Made by a program: the position numbers and the translations under genes. A model generated the notes under the pieces. That model made no database searches. It was not told the DNA's origin and saw nothing but the letters and a program-made list of their open reading frames with translations. DNA of 64,000 nucleotides, taken from contig NZ_QOUX01000046.1 of NCBI RefSeq assembly GCF_004116265.1, forward strand, positions 682,001-746,000. Direction: 5' to 3'. The DNA is from Anaerobacillus alkaliphilus. Lineage in GTDB: Bacteria > Bacillota > Bacilli > Bacillales > Anaerobacillaceae. Shown piece after piece: positions 61,555 to 64,000 of this stretch. The first letter of the stretch is position 1. Every line of letters starts with the position of its first letter.

Positions 61555-61600
61555 TGATTAATTTTGAATTATGAATTATGAATTATAAATTAAAATGATT
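61555..61600. repeat. Dispersed 7-bp-repeat element, partial copy 6
   Basis: AATTTTGAATTATGAATTATGAATTATAAATT, a set of TATGAAT-type repeats (key part GAATTATGAATTATGAATT), without the CTTCGAAG core or the second arm. It lies between the pilin gene and spoIIB. Confidence 0.7.
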
Positions 61601-61677
61601 GTAAGTGATTCTAAGGAGTTTTTTAAGAGAATTAATAGACTAGACTTTATTAGCCTAACATAGAAGAGAAAAAAAAG

Positions 61678-61700
61678 AACAAGACTTTTGTCGTCTTGTT
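61678..61700 (-). terminator. Terminator of the pil operon
   Basis: AACAAGAC and GTCTTGTT form an 8-bp perfect stem, followed by TTTTTTTTC on the minus strand. Confidence 0.9.
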
Positions 61701-61713
61701 GGAAAATTTTTGT

Positions 61714-62169
61714 CTAATTTGAATTTGATTTGATTTTATCCGTACTGATATTTTCAAATTGAATACCAGTACCATCATTTTCACAAAGTTTACGAGTTTC
61801 ACCTATGTAGCAAATATAGTATGTTAGGTTACCGTTTTCCCTTACAATACTAACTTGCGAGTCAAAACCATTTAAAGGCATCATATTGTTTGTATATGGA
61901 TCTTTAAACAGCTCCAAAAATCCAGAACCTACTAGTAATTCATAGGTAAAGGGATCAGAATTTATTTCAGTTGTAAAACTACCTGATGATAAATAATATT
62001 TCTCCGCTGCTTCTTTAAATGTATAGGCATTGGCAACGAATGCCCGATCCTTTGACTGTTCAATAATTGTTCCAAAGCCAATGACTGCTATTGTAGCAAG
62101 AATACCTAAGATTACGACGACAACCAATAGCTCAATTAAGGTCATCCCTTTATTATTCGTCTGTTTCAC
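61714..62169 (-). CDS. Type IV pilin-like protein
   Basis: A 151-residue prepilin. The leader peptidase site is KG-MTLIELL, with Glu5 of the mature protein, and a hydrophobic helix VVVVILGILATIAVIGFG follows. The start is a GTG at 62169 after AAAGGAG; it overlaps the end of pilO. The C-terminal half has two cysteines (CYIGETRKLC) that could form the usual pilin disulfide loop. It would be a major or minor subunit of a type IV pilus or pseudopilus. The motor and platform genes (pilB, pilC, pilD) are outside the window. Confidence 0.88.
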   Translation of the reverse strand: MKQTNNKGMTLIELLVVVVILGILATIAVIGFGTIIEQSKDRAFVANAYTFKEAAEKYYLSSGSFTTEINSDPFTYELLVGSGFLELFKDPYTNNMMPLNGFDSQVSIVRENGNLTYYICYIGETRKLCENDGTGIQFENISTDKIKSNSN

Positions 62170-62863
62170 TAGCCTTTTCTCCTTTTACTCGGTAAAACAG
62201 CGGATTATACTTTTGATTATCTTGAGGATATGCTAGTACCGGTAAGTATTCACTGAACTCTTCTAATTCTGGTAAGTAGAATGTGGAGATCGATACTGAA
62301 AAAGTAATATCATCCCCAGTTTGCTCAAGTAAAGTTACTTCAGGATAACCAGTAAATGATAGAGAATCTACTTTCGTCACCCGTTGTAATCGCTCAATAC
62401 GCTCTAAAAACTGAACTAACTCTTCAAACCCTGGTGAAATGACTGACATATTGACAGTCACTTTTTCAACTCCCATAGGAGCTTGTCCCACTTCTTCCTC
62501 TACTCCTTCGGTTTGAAGGCCTGTACCTGAGTATTCACTTGTAGCAAAACTATAACTAGTAATAAAACTATCAGAAAAAACCTCGGCTTTTTCTAAATCT
62601 AGAATGAATTGATCTACTAACGGCAATACAGGAACTTTTCTTTGCAACGTTTTCACGTCGACATCCGACAACGATATAGGCACGTAGACGTTTTTTTCTA
62701 CTGCCTCTAAGAGAGCTTTTTCAAACTTAAGTTGTTCCTCTGCAGCATTAATTGATTGATTTAATGGGGGAATAAAGAGAAAATATGCAGCTATGAGAGA
62801 AATAACAACAAGGCTATTAATCAAAATCAGGATGCTGTTGTTTCTTAAGCTTTCTCGATTCAT
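62153..62863 (-). CDS. pilO: PilO-like inner-membrane assembly protein
   Basis: A 236-residue protein from the ATG at 62863, seven bases after AAAGGAGG; a longer frame overlapping pilN has no site. It has one N-terminal helix (about 9-30), a coiled-coil part (about 30-60) and an alpha/beta domain (about 100-210), in accordance with PilO of type IV pili. It follows pilN at once, and the pilin gene starts inside its end. Assigned by topology and gene order; sequence similarity in this family is low. Confidence 0.8.
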   Translation of the reverse strand: MNRESLRNNSILILINSLVVISLIAAYFLFIPPLNQSINAAEEQLKFEKALLEAVEKNVYVPISLSDVDVKTLQRKVPVLPLVDQFILDLEKAEVFSDSFITSYSFATSEYSGTGLQTEGVEEEVGQAPMGVEKVTVNMSVISPGFEELVQFLERIERLQRVTKVDSLSFTGYPEVTLLEQTGDDITFSVSISTFYLPELEEFSEYLPVLAYPQDNQKYNPLFYRVKGEKASETDE

Positions 62864-62864
62864 T

Positions 62865-63470
62865 TTAATTGCCTCCTTTGTCATCCTTTATTTTTATCGC
62901 TTCTCGATTTACATCAATCGTAAAGTTTCCAATATATCTAGGCAAATAACGAAAACGTTCTTCAAGCTCTTGATCTTCTCTCTCATCAGTTACCTCTGAA
63001 ACCGATAACTGCTGAAGTGTTGCTTTACCAACATACGTTGACTCGTTTAAGCGACTTAAATACGCCGCTGCCTCACGAGGAGAATCAAACTGAATGGTCA
63101 CTGAAACCGTACCTTGGTCATTATATTGATAATTCATAAAAAAGCCACGCTGTGGTAGTAATGAGACAAAATGATTTAGTAGATAAACTGTAGAGATATG
63201 CTGACTCTCAATCCACTCTATTTTGTCTTGTAATTCTACTAGTATATCTGTTGGAGCTTCTTCTAGATTTGCTTGCTCGGCGATTTCCCGGAGCTTGATG
63301 ACCATTTCGGTTTCATTTTGGATGGTAGCGAGACTCATTTTTTTACTATCATAAATAAAATACCCACTAATGAAAAAAACAAGGGCTGTTGCTAAGATTG
63401 TTGCTGTAATAATGATTGCTTTTAAACTTCGCTTTGGTTTTTGTGGAAGTAGATTAATATCAACAAGCAT
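62865..63470 (-). CDS. pilN: PilN-like inner-membrane assembly protein
   Basis: A 201-residue protein that starts MLVDINLLPQKPKRS. The sequence INLLP is the characteristic N-terminus of PilN, which docks onto PilM in the cytoplasm. A single helix (about 17-40), a coiled coil and a periplasmic-type alpha/beta domain follow. The stop codon adjoins the pilO start. Part of pilM-pilN-pilO-pilin. Confidence 0.88.
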   Translation of the reverse strand: MLVDINLLPQKPKRSLKAIIITATILATALVFFISGYFIYDSKKMSLATIQNETEMVIKLREIAEQANLEEAPTDILVELQDKIEWIESQHISTVYLLNHFVSLLPQRGFFMNYQYNDQGTVSVTIQFDSPREAAAYLSRLNESTYVGKATLQQLSVSEVTDEREDQELEERFRYLPRYIGNFTIDVNREAIKIKDDKGGN

Positions 63471-63473
63471 TCG

Positions 63474-64000
63474 TTACACCTCTTTTAAAAGCAAGCCAAG
63501 TGGTAAATGGTAACGATAAGGAATGCTTTCACCTTTTGTTAATTTAAACTCATCATCCGTTAAAGAAATGATGTTTATACTGGTCATTTCTGCTAGCTTC
63601 TCTTTAATATAATCTAAATAAGGGTGATCACCAGTAACTAAAATTTTCGTTACTTCAGCATTACCTTGATTTATCGAAAATTTATAAAAGTTGATGACAC
63701 GTTCTATCTCTAAGAAGTTGTCTTGCAAATTGCCAGTCATCTTCTCGACGTTTTGACAATAAATCGCTAGATCTCCATTATCGTCTAATTTCTCTGACCA
63801 CAAATTGTCAAGATCAACGATGTTTAAATGCCTCATAAACACCGGTTTATGCTGATGAAAAATGCTGAGATTAATAGAGTTAATAGAAACTTGCAGCAAT
63901 AAAAGGTGTTCATTAGGTTTAGATAGGTCTAAATAATGATACAGCCGATAAGAGGCCAACGAAGATAAATCAGCAACTACTGGTTTTAACTGGACTGTCT
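63474..64000 (-). CDS. pilM: PilM-like cytoplasmic pilus assembly protein (5' end cut by window edge)
   Basis: The visible 175 residues are the C-terminal half of an actin-like ATPase-fold protein. The frame is open to the edge (VQLKPVVADLSSLASYRLY), which is typical of the middle of PilM, so the apparent TTG start at 63959 is not real. It ends GESIPYRYHLPLGLLLKEV. It precedes pilN by 3 bp. PilM forms a cytoplasmic ring under PilNO. Confidence 0.85.
   Translation of the reverse strand, partial: TVQLKPVVADLSSLASYRLYHYLDLSKPNEHLLLLQVSINSINLSIFHQHKPVFMRHLNIVDLDNLWSEKLDDNGDLAIYCQNVEKMTGNLQDNFLEIERVINFYKFSINQGNAEVTKILVTGDHPYLDYIKEKLAEMTSINIISLTDDEFKLTKGESIPYRYHLPLGLLLKEV

Noticed and set aside
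63474-63959. PilM as a short protein starting at the TTG at 63959
   Set aside because: The frame stays open to the window edge with PilM-like sequence, so the start lies outside.
1-64000. tRNA, rRNA, transposase or prophage genes
   Set aside because: None recognised on either strand; all large frames match chromosomal housekeeping or accessory genes.

Overview
This window looks like chromosomal DNA of a low-GC, endospore-forming member of the Bacillaceae. It carries the spoIIB-maf-radC-mreBCD-minCD-spoIVFAB-rplU-prp-rpmA neighbourhood typical of Bacillus relatives, a KinB-like kinase, YrzI small proteins, an Fnr with the Bacillus-type C-terminal cysteine cluster, and AGGAGG ribosome binding sites throughout. 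The PilMNO genes and the phosphonate-type transporter suggest an environmental, perhaps alkaliphilic or anaerobic relative, but the species cannot be named from the sequence alone.

Layout. 1-2.6 kb: a carboxylase operon in the unusual order accC-tetR-accB, with a promoter and a palindromic operator. 2.7-3.2 kb: an array of 52-bp tandem repeats. 3.3-7.5 kb: divergent arsenic genes, arsR-acr3-arsC against arsD-arsA. 7.6-9.6 kb: an IDEAL-domain protein, pcp and fnr. 9.8-10.2 kb: a second, unrelated array of about 52-bp units. 10.2-11.7 kb: a yidC insertase preceded by a MifM-like arrest-peptide gene and a hairpin that covers the yidC ribosome binding site. 11.8-17.9 kb: KinB-like kinase, small proteins, ald, a chemoreceptor and a HAD phosphatase. 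18.0-18.9 kb: a cluster of tiny genes with two YrzI-family members, missed by ordinary gene size limits. 19-25.4 kb: an AddA/AddB-like helicase-nuclease pair. 25.4-27.6 kb: an MFS transporter and a Cof-type phosphatase. 27.7-34.1 kb: a glycolipid/UDP-sugar block (galU, ugd, two glycosyltransferases, PAP2 phosphatase, YdjM-like protein). 34.2-40.5 kb: a hydrolase, a degenerate-pocket response regulator and pstS-C-A-B-phoU. 40.6-46.1 kb: a chemoreceptor, yhfI, rpmA-prp-rplU and rng. 46.2-61.5 kb: the cell-shape, division and sporulation cluster, interrupted by a phnDCEE plus inositol-monophosphatase block and by aspA. 61.7-64 kb: pilM(partial)-pilN-pilO-pilin.

How it fits together. Hexamer repeats at exact 11-bp spacing, the form of PhoP boxes, precede both pstS and galU. 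This ties phosphate uptake to UDP-glucose supply and suggests replacement of phospholipid or teichoic acid by glycolipid or uronic-acid polymers during phosphate starvation. The phn transporter may belong to the same response.

The strongest unexpected signals are: (1) the MifM-like nascent-chain sensor upstream of yidC; (2) the YrzI mini-gene cluster; (3) a dispersed intergenic element built of 7-bp repeats around a CTTCGAAG-type core, found only in the 44-62 kb part and abutting or supplying the stop codons of rng, minC and radC; (4) two sequence-unrelated tandem arrays sharing a ~52-bp period; (5) the response regulator lacking its acidic pocket. No rRNA, tRNA, CRISPR array, transposase or prophage gene was seen.
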